Positions 10,804-19,813 of a stretch of 64,000 nucleotides of DNA are shown one piece after another. Within the stretch, counting starts at the first letter, position 1. Each line of letters begins with the position of its first letter. The notes under the pieces were generated by a model. It saw only the letters and a list, made by a program, of their open reading frames with translations, ran no database searches and was not told the origin of the DNA. The stretch is taken from the NCBI RefSeq assembly GCF_007829035.1, contig NZ_VIVQ01000001.1:1798001-1862000 (forward strand), written 5' to 3'. The position numbers and the translations under genes are program-made. The stretch comes from Rudaeicoccus suwonensis (GTDB lineage: Bacteria; Actinomycetota; Actinomycetes; Actinomycetales; Dermatophilaceae).

Positions 10804-11063
10804 GACTTGCACCTCCGGAAACTACGTTCTTGAACCGTTGTCCATCATGCGCCGGACCTGGCTGGTACTTCTGACCGGGTCCAGAAGGTGGTCTGCAAGT
10901 TCGCGCACGTGACGGCTCGGCGCGCGGCATTTCCGCATGGTCATGTCCGGCGTCTTCGCGCCCACAGACGGACGCGTTCCATAGTGTTCGCGCGAAATTT
11001 GCGGATAATGGGTCGCGATCGCGGGCGTCACAGGTGACCATTCCCTGGGAAGGAGGTCCCACC
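10804..11063. other. Divergent intergenic region with possible promoter for the HNH gene
   Basis: A GATAAT hexamer at 11004-11009 could be the -10 box for the plus-strand gene, but no good -35 is seen 17 bp upstream. No other structure recognised. Confidence 0.25.
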
Positions 11064-11567
11064 ATGGGTGTTCTTGTGCTCAACGCCGGTTACGAGCCGT
11101 TGCACACGGTGTCGGTCAAACACGCCATGAACATGCTGTGGCGGGGCGTCGCCACCGTCGAGGAATCGCACCCTGGGGAGACCTTCGGGCCGTTCCCGAT
11201 GCCGACGGTGCTGCGGCTGGTGCGCTACGTGAAGATGACGTGGGCCTACGCGCGGCGCTCGGGTCTGAAGCTGACCGACGCGAGCGTCAAGATCACCTGG
11301 GAGCAGTGGTCGCGCGGCACACCCGTCTACAGCCAGGTCGGCGTCCTCAAACGCGATCACGGGCAGTGCGCCTATTGCGGCCAGCCGACCGCGACCACGA
11401 TGGACCACGTGCTGCCGAAGTCGCGCGGCGGCACGACCAGTTGGGACAACGCGGTCGCGGCGTGCGAGCCCTGCAACCAGCGCAAGGCTGACCGCACGCC
11501 GGACGAGGCCGGCATGACGTTGTTGTGGCAGCCTTTCGTGCCGACTCGCGAAGACCTCGACTGGTGA
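11064..11567 (+). CDS. HNH endonuclease family protein
   Basis: Protein of 167 residues common in actinobacteria. The ATG at 11064 has an excellent ribosome site, GGAAGGAGGT, so the earlier in-frame start at 11034 is rejected. The HNH motif spans about 103-145: RDHGQCAYCGQPTATTMDHVLPKSRGG followed by NAVAACEPCNQRKADRTPDEAG. This includes two CxxC zinc pairs, the central DH and the final N. The N-terminal LVLNAGYEPLHTVSVKHA belongs to the same family of small housekeeping HNH proteins of unknown role. Not linked to a prophage or intein. Confidence 0.9.
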   Translation: MGVLVLNAGYEPLHTVSVKHAMNMLWRGVATVEESHPGETFGPFPMPTVLRLVRYVKMTWAYARRSGLKLTDASVKITWEQWSRGTPVYSQVGVLKRDHGQCAYCGQPTATTMDHVLPKSRGGTTSWDNAVAACEPCNQRKADRTPDEAGMTLLWQPFVPTREDLDW

Positions 11568-11723
11568 GGTTGCGACCGACGGTGCGACGTCACACGGGCA
11601 GCTGCAGATGCGAGCGGCCATGGCCGTCCAGCCCCAAACCGGCGCTCTGATCGAGCAGCCAGGGGGCTGCTGGGAGCGTCGCCGTCAGGTGCGGTTGATT
11701 CGTCATGGCTACGATCGCCGTCC

Positions 11724-13055
11724 ATGTCCAGAAGGCCGTCAGTGCGAACCACGTCCCCGCAGACGCACGGCCTGATCACCCTGTGCCTGCTGGCCATCGG
11801 TGCAGGTGCCGGTACGGGCTTTGTCGGCGGCACATTCCGCTGGTGTCTCGAGCGGGCCGGAGACGGCAGTGTCGATCTCGTGCACTGGGCTCACCGGTTC
11901 GGCGTCGCCGGTGTGCTGATCCCGGTCGTCACCACCGCAGTGTGCGCGGTGCTGGCGGGCCGGATCGTGCGATGGGTGCCGCTCGCGGCAGGTAGCGGCA
12001 TACAGCACGTCGAAGCGGTCAACGACGGCGACGCCGACGCGGCTCCGCTGATACTCCTGCCGGCGAAATTCCTCGGCGGCCTCCTCGCGATCGGATCGGG
12101 TCTGGTGCTCGGGCGGGAGGGCCCCACCGTGCACATGGGTGCGGTGATCGGTGCCGAGGCCGGGCGGCGCGCCCGGCGCAGCGAGCAGGATGTCCGGCTG
12201 TTGCAGACGTCCGTCGGTGGCGCCGGACTTGCGGTGGCGTTCAATGCGCCCATCGGTGGTGCGTTGTTCGTGCTCGAAGAGGTGACCAAGTCCTTCACGA
12301 TCCGGACGGTGCTGCCGACTGCCCTGGGCGTGGCGACGGCAGTCGGTTGTTCCCGGCTGATTCTGGGCGATCAGCCGGATTTCGCCGTGCCGTCGATGGC
12401 AGCGCCCTCCTTGGCATTGCTTCCGTTGTTCATCGTGTTCGGCCTGCTGACCGGATTGCTGGGCGCGGCATACAACCGGACGGTCATCGGATTCCTTGCG
12501 TTGATCAAAATCTTCGAAGCCATACCGATGACGGTCAAGACCGCCGGCGTGGGTGCGGCCGTGGGCGTTGCCTTGTTCGTGCAGCCGCTGACTGTCGGTG
12601 GAGGCGACCGGCTGACGCAGGAGATCCTCGGCCGCGCCTCTTTCGCGGTGCCTGCGTTGGTGTTCTACTTCGTCGTCAGATTTCTGATGGGGCCGTTGTC
12701 GTATTCCGCCGGAACGCCCGGTGGCCTGTTCGCCCCGCTGCTGGCCCTGGGCGCGTTGTGGGGTGGCCTCTTTGCGAGCGTGTCCGGCTGGGTCCTCCCG
12801 ATCGGGCACCTTGCGGCACCGATGGCGATCGTCGGTATGGCCTCATTTTTCGCGGCCACGGTCCGCGCTCCCCTGACCGGGATCGTCCTGGTCATCGAGA
12901 TGACCGCGATCACCTCGGTCACGGTGCCGATGCTGGCGGCCACCGGCTGCGCGGTGCTCGCGGCTGCGCTGGTCAGGTCGGCGCCGATCTATGACACCCT
13001 GCGAGCTCAGATGCTGGCCGGCATGGCTCCTTCGAAGGAAGGTCCGAAAGACTGA
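11724..13055 (+). CDS. clcA: ClC-family chloride/proton antiporter
   Basis: Membrane protein of 443 residues with about ten to eleven hydrophobic helices. Anion-selectivity motifs are present: GSGIQH at 90, GREGP at 130 with gating Glu132, and GGLFAPLLALG in the second half. The proton glutamate seems kept in ALFVLEEVTKSF, which argues for an antiporter rather than a channel. No CBS domains follow, as in Escherichia coli ClcA. Physiological role (acid resistance or anion homeostasis) is inferred from the family. It stands alone and is convergent with the amidase gene. Confidence 0.93.
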   Translation: MSRRPSVRTTSPQTHGLITLCLLAIGAGAGTGFVGGTFRWCLERAGDGSVDLVHWAHRFGVAGVLIPVVTTAVCAVLAGRIVRWVPLAAGSGIQHVEAVNDGDADAAPLILLPAKFLGGLLAIGSGLVLGREGPTVHMGAVIGAEAGRRARRSEQDVRLLQTSVGGAGLAVAFNAPIGGALFVLEEVTKSFTIRTVLPTALGVATAVGCSRLILGDQPDFAVPSMAAPSLALLPLFIVFGLLTGLLGAAYNRTVIGFLALIKIFEAIPMTVKTAGVGAAVGVALFVQPLTVGGGDRLTQEILGRASFAVPALVFYFVVRFLMGPLSYSAGTPGGLFAPLLALGALWGGLFASVSGWVLPIGHLAAPMAIVGMASFFAATVRAPLTGIVLVIEMTAITSVTVPMLAATGCAVLAAALVRSAPIYDTLRAQMLAGMAPSKEGPKD

Positions 13056-13090
13056 GACACGTGGGCGAATGCGTTCTCACGCAACGGCGT

Positions 13091-14464
13091 TCACGATGCT
13101 TCCGGCAAGCGCCCGACGGAGTGCTCCACCGCCTCTGCGACGTCGACCATGGTGTGCTCGGCACCCGGACGGGCGATCAACTGCACCCCCACCGGCATAT
13201 CACCTACGAACCCGCAGGGCAGGGATAGCGCAGGGAATCCCGCGAAGTTCGCGATGAACGTGAACGCGACCGCCGCTGTCGGCGCGCTCGCCGCCTCGAC
13301 CGGCGGTGCGACGAAGCCGACCGTGGGAGTGGCGATCACGTCGGCATCGTGCATCAGCGCAGACAGCCGGTATGCCGCGCGAGATCGCTGACGCACCGCT
13401 GCGGCGTAGTCGGTCGCATGGGCAGCGCGTGCCGCTTCGACCTGCTCGAGAACGGTGTCGGTCAGCAAGGCCCGAGCGTCGGGGTCGGCCAGAAGCGGGC
13501 GTAGCTGCGCTGCCCGGCCCGCGGCCACCATCAGCGCGAAGGCGTCGAAAAGCTCGGCTGTTGCAAGTGCTGAGGTCTCCCGTTCCACCCGGCCCGCCGG
13601 GTCGAGCGCGTCGAACGCCATGGCCGCCACGTGCGGATCGAGACGGTCATCCAGCCCAGACGTCGACATCCAGCGGATCCGCATGGGACCGGCGTCCGGA
13701 TTGCACGCGACACGCATGGGCTCGGAGCCGGTGAGGACGGCGTTGACCAGCGCCACGTCGCGCACCGAGCCGGCGACCGGCCCGACCACGGTGAGTTCGG
13801 GGCTGCTGCGGTATCCGTGATGATCGTGAACAGCACCGGGCGTCGGTGCGACGCCCACGACACCGCAGAATGCCGCGGGCACGCGATTGCTCCCACCGGT
13901 GTCGGTGCCCACGGCGAACGGCACGATCCCCGCAGCGACTCCCGCAGCGGCTCCGCCACTCGAGCCACCGGCGATGCGTGTCGGGTCGTGCGGGTTGACG
14001 CATTCGGGGCCGAGCCGGTTGGCGGTGCGCGGGAGCGCCGTGAACTCCGGCAGGTTCGACAGCCCGACAGGTATGGCGCCGGCTGCGATCAACCGCTGCA
14101 CGACGGGGCCGTCGTGCGGTGCGATCTCGTGCCGGCGCGCCAGAGACCCATAGGACGCCGACAGCCCCGCCATACTCTCCGTGCCCTTGACGGTGAACGG
14201 CACTCCGAACAGTGGCCCGGGCGCTCGTCCATCGGCGACGTCCCGCTCCAGGCGCGCCGCGATCGCGTAGGCGCGGTCCTGTGCCGGATCGAGCATCGAG
14301 TGGATGACGTGGTCGACCTCGCCGATGCGGTCGAAGACGTTGCGGACGACTTCTGTCGGCGTGGTCCGTCCGGACAGAACCGCAGTCCGGACAGCTCCGA
14401 TGTCAGGTCGAGACGCAGGTATCAGAGTTGCCGGAGTTGTCGAGCCGCGATCGTAGGTGGGCAT
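13091..14464 (-). CDS. Amidase signature-family enzyme
   Basis: Hydrolase of about 457 residues with the Ser-cisSer-Lys triad: Lys93 in FTVKG, the cis-serine in GGSSGG (168/169) and nucleophile Ser192 in GTDTGGSNR. Two starts compete: ATG at 14470 overlaps the cupin stop as ATGA but has AGGAG only one base away, while ATG at 14464 lies seven bases after AGGAG and is preferred. The C-terminus has the family's LPCGFVGDMPVGVQLIARPGAE. Substrate unknown. The coupled upstream cupin gene suggests a small catabolic operon for an amide-bearing compound, but no transporter or regulator is adjacent. Confidence 0.92.
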   Translation of the reverse strand: MPTYDRGSTTPATLIPASRPDIGAVRTAVLSGRTTPTEVVRNVFDRIGEVDHVIHSMLDPAQDRAYAIAARLERDVADGRAPGPLFGVPFTVKGTESMAGLSASYGSLARRHEIAPHDGPVVQRLIAAGAIPVGLSNLPEFTALPRTANRLGPECVNPHDPTRIAGGSSGGAAAGVAAGIVPFAVGTDTGGSNRVPAAFCGVVGVAPTPGAVHDHHGYRSSPELTVVGPVAGSVRDVALVNAVLTGSEPMRVACNPDAGPMRIRWMSTSGLDDRLDPHVAAMAFDALDPAGRVERETSALATAELFDAFALMVAAGRAAQLRPLLADPDARALLTDTVLEQVEAARAAHATDYAAAVRQRSRAAYRLSALMHDADVIATPTVGFVAPPVEAASAPTAAVAFTFIANFAGFPALSLPCGFVGDMPVGVQLIARPGAEHTMVDVAEAVEHSVGRLPEAS

Positions 14465-14466
14465 CG

Positions 14467-15003
14467 TCATACTCCTGGCTGTTCGCCAGTGCCCGTCGCG
14501 TCGTTCATCAGCGACGGTATGACGGTGCCGACGCTCGCGGCATACAACACGAGCCGGGTTGTCAGGCGGTCGGCACCCCACGGCTTCGGCGACTGGCCGG
14601 GGATCGCCGGATCGCCCTCGTGCAACCACAATTGTTCCGGGCCGGCGGGTGAGTACTGGATGAGCAGCCGCGCGGGTGCGTCGCCGGTGTTGACGTAGCC
14701 GTGCAGCACGCCGCGTTCGACGAACAGGCAGTCGCCGACGCCCAGATCCTCAGCTTCGCCATCCGCGTGCCAGGAGCGGATGCCTCCTGCGAGCACGACG
14801 ACAAGCTCGTCGGCGTCGGGATGCAGGTGCAACAGCGGACCAGCCTCGGGCACGACGATCGCCTCGGTCAGTGACAGCGCGCCACCGGTTTGTTCGGCAG
14901 TGGCGAGGAAACGAAGCGTGTCGCCGTTGAACCACCGCTGGTCAGCGGACGCCTGACGCAGCACCAGTGGAGATCTGTCCTGAGTGTGCATATCGATAGC
15001 CAT
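14467..15003 (-). CDS. Cupin-domain protein
   Basis: Single-domain cupin of about 178 residues. The motifs are HLHPDADELVVVLAG (motif 1, metal ligands H-H-E) and GDCLFVERGVLHGYVN (motif 2, last His), consistent with a metal-binding beta barrel. The C-terminal third, with WLHEGDP and a hydrophobic helix, is typical of quercetinase-like or storage-type cupins, but no substrate can be named. Start at 15003 (MAIDMHTQ) or 14991 (MHTQ) are both possible. Its stop overlaps the amidase start region, so the two are cotranscribed. Confidence 0.8.
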   Translation of the reverse strand: MAIDMHTQDRSPLVLRQASADQRWFNGDTLRFLATAEQTGGALSLTEAIVVPEAGPLLHLHPDADELVVVLAGGIRSWHADGEAEDLGVGDCLFVERGVLHGYVNTGDAPARLLIQYSPAGPEQLWLHEGDPAIPGQSPKPWGADRLTTRLVLYAASVGTVIPSLMNDATGTGEQPGV

Positions 15004-15259
15004 GTCTCGACCATCGCTCCGAGGCACATGCGCCTGCCACCCAATCCGGATATACGGAGCAGCTGGCCTAGCCCGAAACCGCGCCGTTCTTGCGGCCGAG
15101 CACAGACACTCGCATAGCCATCCGTTCATCGCCGCCACTCATTTGAGCGGCCGTGCTGCTTCGCGCGGATATGACGATGTTCAAACGATCACGTTGCGCT
15201 TATTTCGAATACTTCGACCCTTTCACTGAGGAGTCGCTACTGGCGACCTCACGAGTCTC

Positions 15260-15646
15260 GTGCCAGAGCCGGCAGGCACCGAACGTGCAGCATCCGCTCG
15301 ACGTGGCCTTGAGGCCGTGCTTGGCGAGGAGGGTCCTGTACGACTGCACCTTGGCGGACAGACAACGGAACTTGCGGTGCCCCGCTCGGCATTGACCGCG
15401 CTAGCGCAGGTTATCGACAGTTTCGCGCATGGCGAGAGAGTCACCATCGTCCCTTCACAGGCCGAGCTCACGACACAACAGGCAGCGGACGCGCTCAAAC
15501 GTGTCACGACCGTTCCTGATCGGCCTGCTCAAGGCCGGTCAGATCGAGTACCGCGAACCTCGTCGTGTCGCCGGCGCGTTCCATCACCCGGACGTCGGCG
15601 TACAACTCAATCTTGTCCCACCCGCGACTATCGATCTCACAAATAA
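15260..15646 (+). pseudogene. Frameshifted excisionase-type antitoxin remnant
   Basis: The N-terminal frame (GTG 15260) reads a typical antitoxin lead-in, SALTALAQVIDSFAHGERVTIV, and then the HTH start AELTTQQAADAL. At 15497-15499 the frame breaks. If one A of the AAA run is removed, the text continues as NVSRPFLIGLLKAGQIEYRE, exactly the second half of this HTH family's motif. The expected RVGTHRR segment and C-terminus are degraded, and no toxin gene follows. The relic lies next to tRNA-Pro in relatively AT-rich DNA with no GTATGNCG copies. A sequencing error could explain the single-base shift but not the lost C-terminus and toxin. Confidence 0.6.
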
Positions 15647-15647
15647 C

Positions 15648-15680
15648 AAGGACCGAACCCCAACCGAGGGTTCGGTCCTT
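15648..15680 (-). terminator. Rho-independent terminator of tRNA-Pro
   Basis: A perfect 13-bp stem (15648-15660 with 15668-15680) around a 7-base loop, 27 nt past the 3' end of the tRNA on the minus strand, followed there by the T-rich run TTGTTATTTG. Confidence 0.8.
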
Positions 15681-15706
15681 GCAGGAGTCGTGCAACATCA
15701 CACCGG

Positions 15707-15780
15707 TCGGGCTGACAGGATTTGAACCTGCGACCCCCTGACCCCCAGTCAGGTGCGCTACCAAACTGCGCTACAGCCCG
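15707..15780 (-). tRNA. tRNA-Pro (anticodon GGG)
   Basis: Cloverleaf of 74 nt read on the minus strand: acceptor CGGGCTG (15780-15774) pairs with CAGCCCG, with A as discriminator at 15707. The anticodon stem CCTGA/TCAGG encloses loop CTGGGGG with anticodon GGG at 15746-15744. The T arm carries GGTTCAAATCC. CCA is not encoded. Confidence 0.97.
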
Positions 15781-15845
15781 ATCTTGCTATGCCCCGTAGG
15801 GCGTCCGAAACGATATCGCACGAACGCGATTCGCCCCAATCCGGA

Positions 15846-17297
15846 TCAGCGCTTGCGCTTCTCGCGGACGCGCACGGACACCTCGATCGGTGTGCCCTCG
15901 AATCCGAACTGCTCACGCAGCCGACGCTCGAGGAACCGGCGGTAGCCGTGCTCAATGAAGCCCGAGGCGAAGATCACGAACCGCGGCGGGCGGGTCGACG
16001 CCTGCGTGGCGAACAGGATGCGCGGTTGCTTGCCGCCTCGCACCGGGTGCGGGTGGCCGGCGACGACCTCGCCTAGGAAGGCGTTGAGACGGCCCGTCGG
16101 CACGCGCTGGTCCCACGAGTCCAGCGCCACCTCGATCGCCGGCACCAGGCGCTCCACGTGCCGTCCGGTCAGCGCCGAGATGTTCGCGCGCGGCGCCCAC
16201 GCCACAAAAGCCAGGTCGCGCTCGATCTCGCGCTCGAGGTAGTGGCGCCGCTCCTCGTCCAGCAGGTCCCACTTGTTGAAGGCCAGCACCAGCGAACGCC
16301 CGGCGTCGACAACCTGCTGCACGACCCGCACGTCGGCCTCGGCGATGTTGTCCTCGGAGTCGATGAGTACGACGGCGACCTCCGCCTTCTCGATCGCGGT
16401 CTGCGTGCGAAGCGAGGCGTAGAAGTCCGCTCCACGTGTCATGTGCACGCGGCGCCGGATGCCGGCGGTGTCGACGAATCGCCAGGTCTTGCCGCCCAGT
16501 TCGATGTATTCGTCCACCGGGTCGCGCGTCGTGCCGGCGACGTTGTCGACGACGACGCGCTCCTCCCCCGCCAGTTTGTTCAGCAGCGAGGACTTGCCGA
16601 CGTTGGGTCGGCCCACCAGCGCCACGCGGCGCGGCCCTCCTCGCTGATACGCACCCGGCACAGCCGATTCACGCGGCAGCACCTCCAGCAACGCGTCGAG
16701 GGCGTCACCGGTGCCACGACCATGCAACGCCGAAACGGGCCACGGCTGGCCGAGCCCGAAGGACCACAGTGACGCGGCCTCCAACTCGGTGCGCTGGTCG
16801 TCGACCTTGTTGGCCAACAGCACGACAGGCTTCTTCGAACGACGCAGCAGCTTCACGACAGCCTCGTCGGTGTCGGTGGCACCGACCGTCGCGTCGACGA
16901 CGAAGAGCACCGCGTCGGCGAGCTCGATGGCCACCTCGGCCTGTTCGGCAACCCGCAGATGAATTCCCTGAGCGTCAACCTCCCAGCCACCGGTGTCGAC
17001 GAGGGTGAACGGGCGGCCGGACCACTCGGCGTCGTACGCGACGCGGTCACGTGTCACACCGGGGACATCCTCGACGACTGCCTCACGGCGGCCGATGATG
17101 CGATTGACCAGCGTGGACTTGCCGACGTTCGGGCGACCGATGATGGCGACGACCGGATGGACCGGCTCGGACTCCTGCTCGTCGAAGCCGATGCCGTCGA
17201 CATCGAGCAGCGCGCGGTCCTCCTCGCTCAGCTCGAACTCATCGAGCCCGTGTCGCAGCGCGTTCTCGACCGATTCGTCCTGGGTGGGATCAGACAT
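15846..17297 (-). CDS. der: Ribosome-biogenesis GTPase Der (EngA)
   Basis: Essential double-GTPase acting in 50S subunit assembly. The 483 residues contain an N-terminal acidic extension of about 45 residues usual in actinobacteria, GTPase domain 1 with GRPNVGKST (Lys60) and DTGGW, then GTPase domain 2 with GRPNVGKSS (about residue 235), DTAGIRRR and NKWDLL, and a C-terminal KH-like domain ending in RVREKRKR. It is the last gene of the xerD-to-der operon and ends just upstream of tRNA-Pro. This gene has no copy of the GTATGNCG word. Confidence 0.97.
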   Translation of the reverse strand: MSDPTQDESVENALRHGLDEFELSEEDRALLDVDGIGFDEQESEPVHPVVAIIGRPNVGKSTLVNRIIGRREAVVEDVPGVTRDRVAYDAEWSGRPFTLVDTGGWEVDAQGIHLRVAEQAEVAIELADAVLFVVDATVGATDTDEAVVKLLRRSKKPVVLLANKVDDQRTELEAASLWSFGLGQPWPVSALHGRGTGDALDALLEVLPRESAVPGAYQRGGPRRVALVGRPNVGKSSLLNKLAGEERVVVDNVAGTTRDPVDEYIELGGKTWRFVDTAGIRRRVHMTRGADFYASLRTQTAIEKAEVAVVLIDSEDNIAEADVRVVQQVVDAGRSLVLAFNKWDLLDEERRHYLEREIERDLAFVAWAPRANISALTGRHVERLVPAIEVALDSWDQRVPTGRLNAFLGEVVAGHPHPVRGGKQPRILFATQASTRPPRFVIFASGFIEHGYRRFLERRLREQFGFEGTPIEVSVRVREKRKR

Positions 17298-17330
17298 TCC
17301 CCCATCATCCCTGACCCGGGGCCGAAACCG

Positions 17331-18017
17331 TTATTCGGCCGACGGGGCTGCATCCGCCGAGACGTGCGGCAACGACAACCCGGTCTCGCGCACAGCCTGA
17401 GCGACATGCTCCGCCAGATGCTCGCGCAGGTCTTCCGTCGCCAACTGCAGGCGCTGCCGGCCGGGAACCCCTGGCAATTCAGGCAGTTCGAATGGCTCAC
17501 CCACGACGACACGCATCTCCGACCGCAGCCGGGGCCACGAATCGCGGCCACCGGTGCCCACGGTGCCGAGCACCGCGACCGGCACGATCACCGCGCCCGT
17601 CTGCTGGGCCAGCCACGCCGCGCCCTGCTGCGCCGTCTCGACGGTGCCGCCGCCGCGGGTGCCCTCGGGGAAGATCCCGACGCCGCCCCCAGCGGTCAAC
17701 ACGTCCTTCGCGGCCATCAGCGCGGACCGCTCGGCGCTGTTCTGGTCAATCGGGATCTGGCCCATCGCACGCAGCAACACGCCCCATGCAGATGAGAAGT
17801 AGGACCGCTTCACCAGGAAGCGCAGCGGACGGGGCGTGAAGATGAACACGATCGGCCCGTCCAGGAAGCCCACGTGGTTGGACACCGCGATGACCGGGCC
17901 GGCCATCGGCATCCGTTCGGGGTGCACCGCGCGCACGTCATACAGACCGCGAGCGGCGACCACACCGAACTGGCGACCCGCCTTAACGAGCCTCGGCCGG
18001 AAGGTTGATGTCGTCAC
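17331..18017 (-). CDS. 1-acyl-glycerol-3-phosphate acyltransferase family protein (PlsC-like)
   Basis: Peripheral membrane acyltransferase of 228 residues. The catalytic block NHVGFLDG keeps the H-x4-D pattern, followed by LVKRSYFSSAWGVLLRAMGQIPIDQ and the substrate block FPEGTRGGG. The GTG at 18017 has AAGGAGG at ideal spacing, located inside the 3' end of cmk, so the 35-bp overlap is genuine. In many actinobacteria such a gene sits between cmk and der. It probably acylates lysophosphatidate; the exact lipid substrate is not shown. Confidence 0.9.
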   Translation of the reverse strand: MTTSTFRPRLVKAGRQFGVVAARGLYDVRAVHPERMPMAGPVIAVSNHVGFLDGPIVFIFTPRPLRFLVKRSYFSSAWGVLLRAMGQIPIDQNSAERSALMAAKDVLTAGGGVGIFPEGTRGGGTVETAQQGAAWLAQQTGAVIVPVAVLGTVGTGGRDSWPRLRSEMRVVVGEPFELPELPGVPGRQRLQLATEDLREHLAEHVAQAVRETGLSLPHVSADAAPSAE

Positions 18018-18684
18018 CGACTGCCTCCTTCACCACACGCAGCACGGCCTGCACCGACTGCTCGAAATTCAGATGCGAGGTGTCGACCGTCACGACACCG
18101 TCCGCCGCAGTCGTGAACTGCGACACCGTCGAGTCGGCACGGTCACGGTCGATGATCTGCGAACGTGTCTGCTCCACAGCGACTTTCAGCTGTTTGGAAC
18201 GTCGCGCCATCCGCGCCTCCTCACTGGCAGTCATCAGGATCCGGACGGGAGCGTCGGGCGCCACGACGGTCGTGATGTCGCGCCCTTCGGCGACCGTGCC
18301 GCCCTTCAGCGCGACGCCCTCGGCGATGAGCTCGCGCTGCCGCCGGAGCATGTCCGCGCGCACGTCAAGGTTGGTCGCGACCGCCGACACGACGGCCGTC
18401 ACCTCCTCGGAACGGATCTCGCGGTCGATGCGCCGACCAGAGACCGAGACCGTCGGCGATCGAGGATCGGTGCCCATCGCCAGATCGAGGGTGCGACAGT
18501 GCTCGGCGACACGCGCGGTGTCGGAGGGGTCGATGCCGTCGTTCAGGCAGGACCACGCGAGCGCGCGGTACATCGCGCCGGTATCCAGGAAGCTCACGGA
18601 CAGGGCGCGGGCGACTGCTTTGGACACACTTGACTTGCCGGTGCCGGACGGTCCGTCGACGGCGATGACCAATGGCTTACTCAT
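17983..18684 (-). CDS. cmk: Cytidylate kinase
   Basis: Phosphorylates CMP and dCMP in nucleotide salvage and supply. The 233-residue protein begins MSKPLVIAVDGPSGTGKSS with the P-loop at residues 10-18, followed by FLDTGAMYRA and the CMP-binding region GRDITTVVAPDAPVRI, and ends in DTSHLNFEQSV. The ATG at 18684 overlaps the end of the prephenate dehydrogenase gene by 8 nt. A longer in-frame extension upstream is antisense-free but lies wholly inside tyrA and is rejected. Confidence 0.96.
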   Translation of the reverse strand: MSKPLVIAVDGPSGTGKSSVSKAVARALSVSFLDTGAMYRALAWSCLNDGIDPSDTARVAEHCRTLDLAMGTDPRSPTVSVSGRRIDREIRSEEVTAVVSAVATNLDVRADMLRRQRELIAEGVALKGGTVAEGRDITTVVAPDAPVRILMTASEEARMARRSKQLKVAVEQTRSQIIDRDRADSTVSQFTTAADGVVTVDTSHLNFEQSVQAVLRVVKEAVGDDINLPAEAR

Positions 18685-19813
18685 GCACGCTCCACCCCTT
18701 GTCTTCCAACACGACTCGCAGTCGGTCCAGCACACCAGGCAGCACCGACAACTCCACCAGCCCCACCGGCGCGCCGACGCCGTGCTCCATCCGCAGGTCC
18801 TCCAGGTTGATGCCGGCATCGCCGACATCATTGAAAAGCCGTGCGAACGCACCCGGTTCGTCCGGGATGGGCACAACCACCGTCGAGTATGACGCGGGCG
18901 CCGCGCCATGTTTACCGGGAAGCCGAGCATGGCCCAACTGGCCGTCGGAGATCGCCCGCGCGATGACGCCGCGTCCTCCGCCGATGGTCGCGCCCGTGCC
19001 CGACGCTGTTGCGACCGCCGTCGCCTCAGCTTCGGACGCCAACTCCTGCAGCGACGTGGCGACATCGAGCAACGACTGCGCGACCCGCTTCACCACAGGC
19101 GCAACAGCCGCAGCATTGCCGGCCAGGATCTGGGTCCACAGCATCGGGTCGCTGGCCGCGATGCGTGTCACATCGCGAATTCCCTGACCCGACAACGAGA
19201 TAGCGTCGTCAGGCAACTCCCGCAGTTGTGCAGCGACCGCCGAGGCCGCCAGTTGCGGCACATGGGAGACGAAGGCCACCGCCTGGTCGTGCTCGTCGGC
19301 AGACATCTGCACGATCGCGGCGCCGGTCAATCGCACCAGTGCCGCCACCGCCTCGACGGCGTCCGGGCTGGACTCGGCTCCCGGGCACACCACCCAGGTG
19401 CGCCCTTCGAACAGGTCTGCCTGCGCTGCGACCGCGCCAGAGCGTTCACGACCCGACATCGGATGGCTGCCGACATACCGCGCGAATTCGGCTGCGGTGA
19501 CAGTGGCTCGCACCTCGGCGGCCACACGGCCCTTCACCGAGGCCACGTCGGTGACCACCGCACGTGGCCAGCGCCGCAACTCCGCGGCCACCACCGACGC
19601 AGCCACGTCCGGAGGAGCTGCCACGAAGACGACATCCGGCAGGAAGTCGTCGCCATCGGCATACACCGCGCCCGCGCCCAGATCGCGTGCCAGCGCCACG
19701 GCTGTCGGCGACGGATCCGCCAGCGAGACCTCGACGTCGTGCCGACGCAGCGCCAGACCGATCGAGGTGCCGATCAGCCCGGTCCCCACGATCCGGACGG
19801 ATGCCGCGCTCAC
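18677..19813 (-). CDS. tyrA: Prephenate dehydrogenase with C-terminal ACT domain
   Basis: Converts prephenate to 4-hydroxyphenylpyruvate in tyrosine synthesis. The GTG at 19813 begins right at the Rossmann motif VRIVGTGLIGTSIGLAL and overlaps the rluB stop as GTGA. The catalytic histidine lies in YVGSHPMSGRERSG and the second conserved block is ADEHDQAVAFVSHVPQL. The last 75 residues (VVVPIPDEPGAFARLFNDVG...) form an ACT domain, suggesting feedback control by an aromatic amino acid. Total about 378 residues. Confidence 0.95.
   Translation of the reverse strand: MSAASVRIVGTGLIGTSIGLALRRHDVEVSLADPSPTAVALARDLGAGAVYADGDDFLPDVVFVAAPPDVAASVVAAELRRWPRAVVTDVASVKGRVAAEVRATVTAAEFARYVGSHPMSGRERSGAVAAQADLFEGRTWVVCPGAESSPDAVEAVAALVRLTGAAIVQMSADEHDQAVAFVSHVPQLAASAVAAQLRELPDDAISLSGQGIRDVTRIAASDPMLWTQILAGNAAAVAPVVKRVAQSLLDVATSLQELASEAEATAVATASGTGATIGGGRGVIARAISDGQLGHARLPGKHGAAPASYSTVVVPIPDEPGAFARLFNDVGDAGINLEDLRMEHGVGAPVGLVELSVLPGVLDRLRVVLEDKGWSVHE

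Noticed and set aside
15504-15764. Minus-strand frame across the antitoxin relic and tRNA
   Set aside because: It runs through a tRNA gene and has no known domain; it is the shadow of the plus-strand relic.
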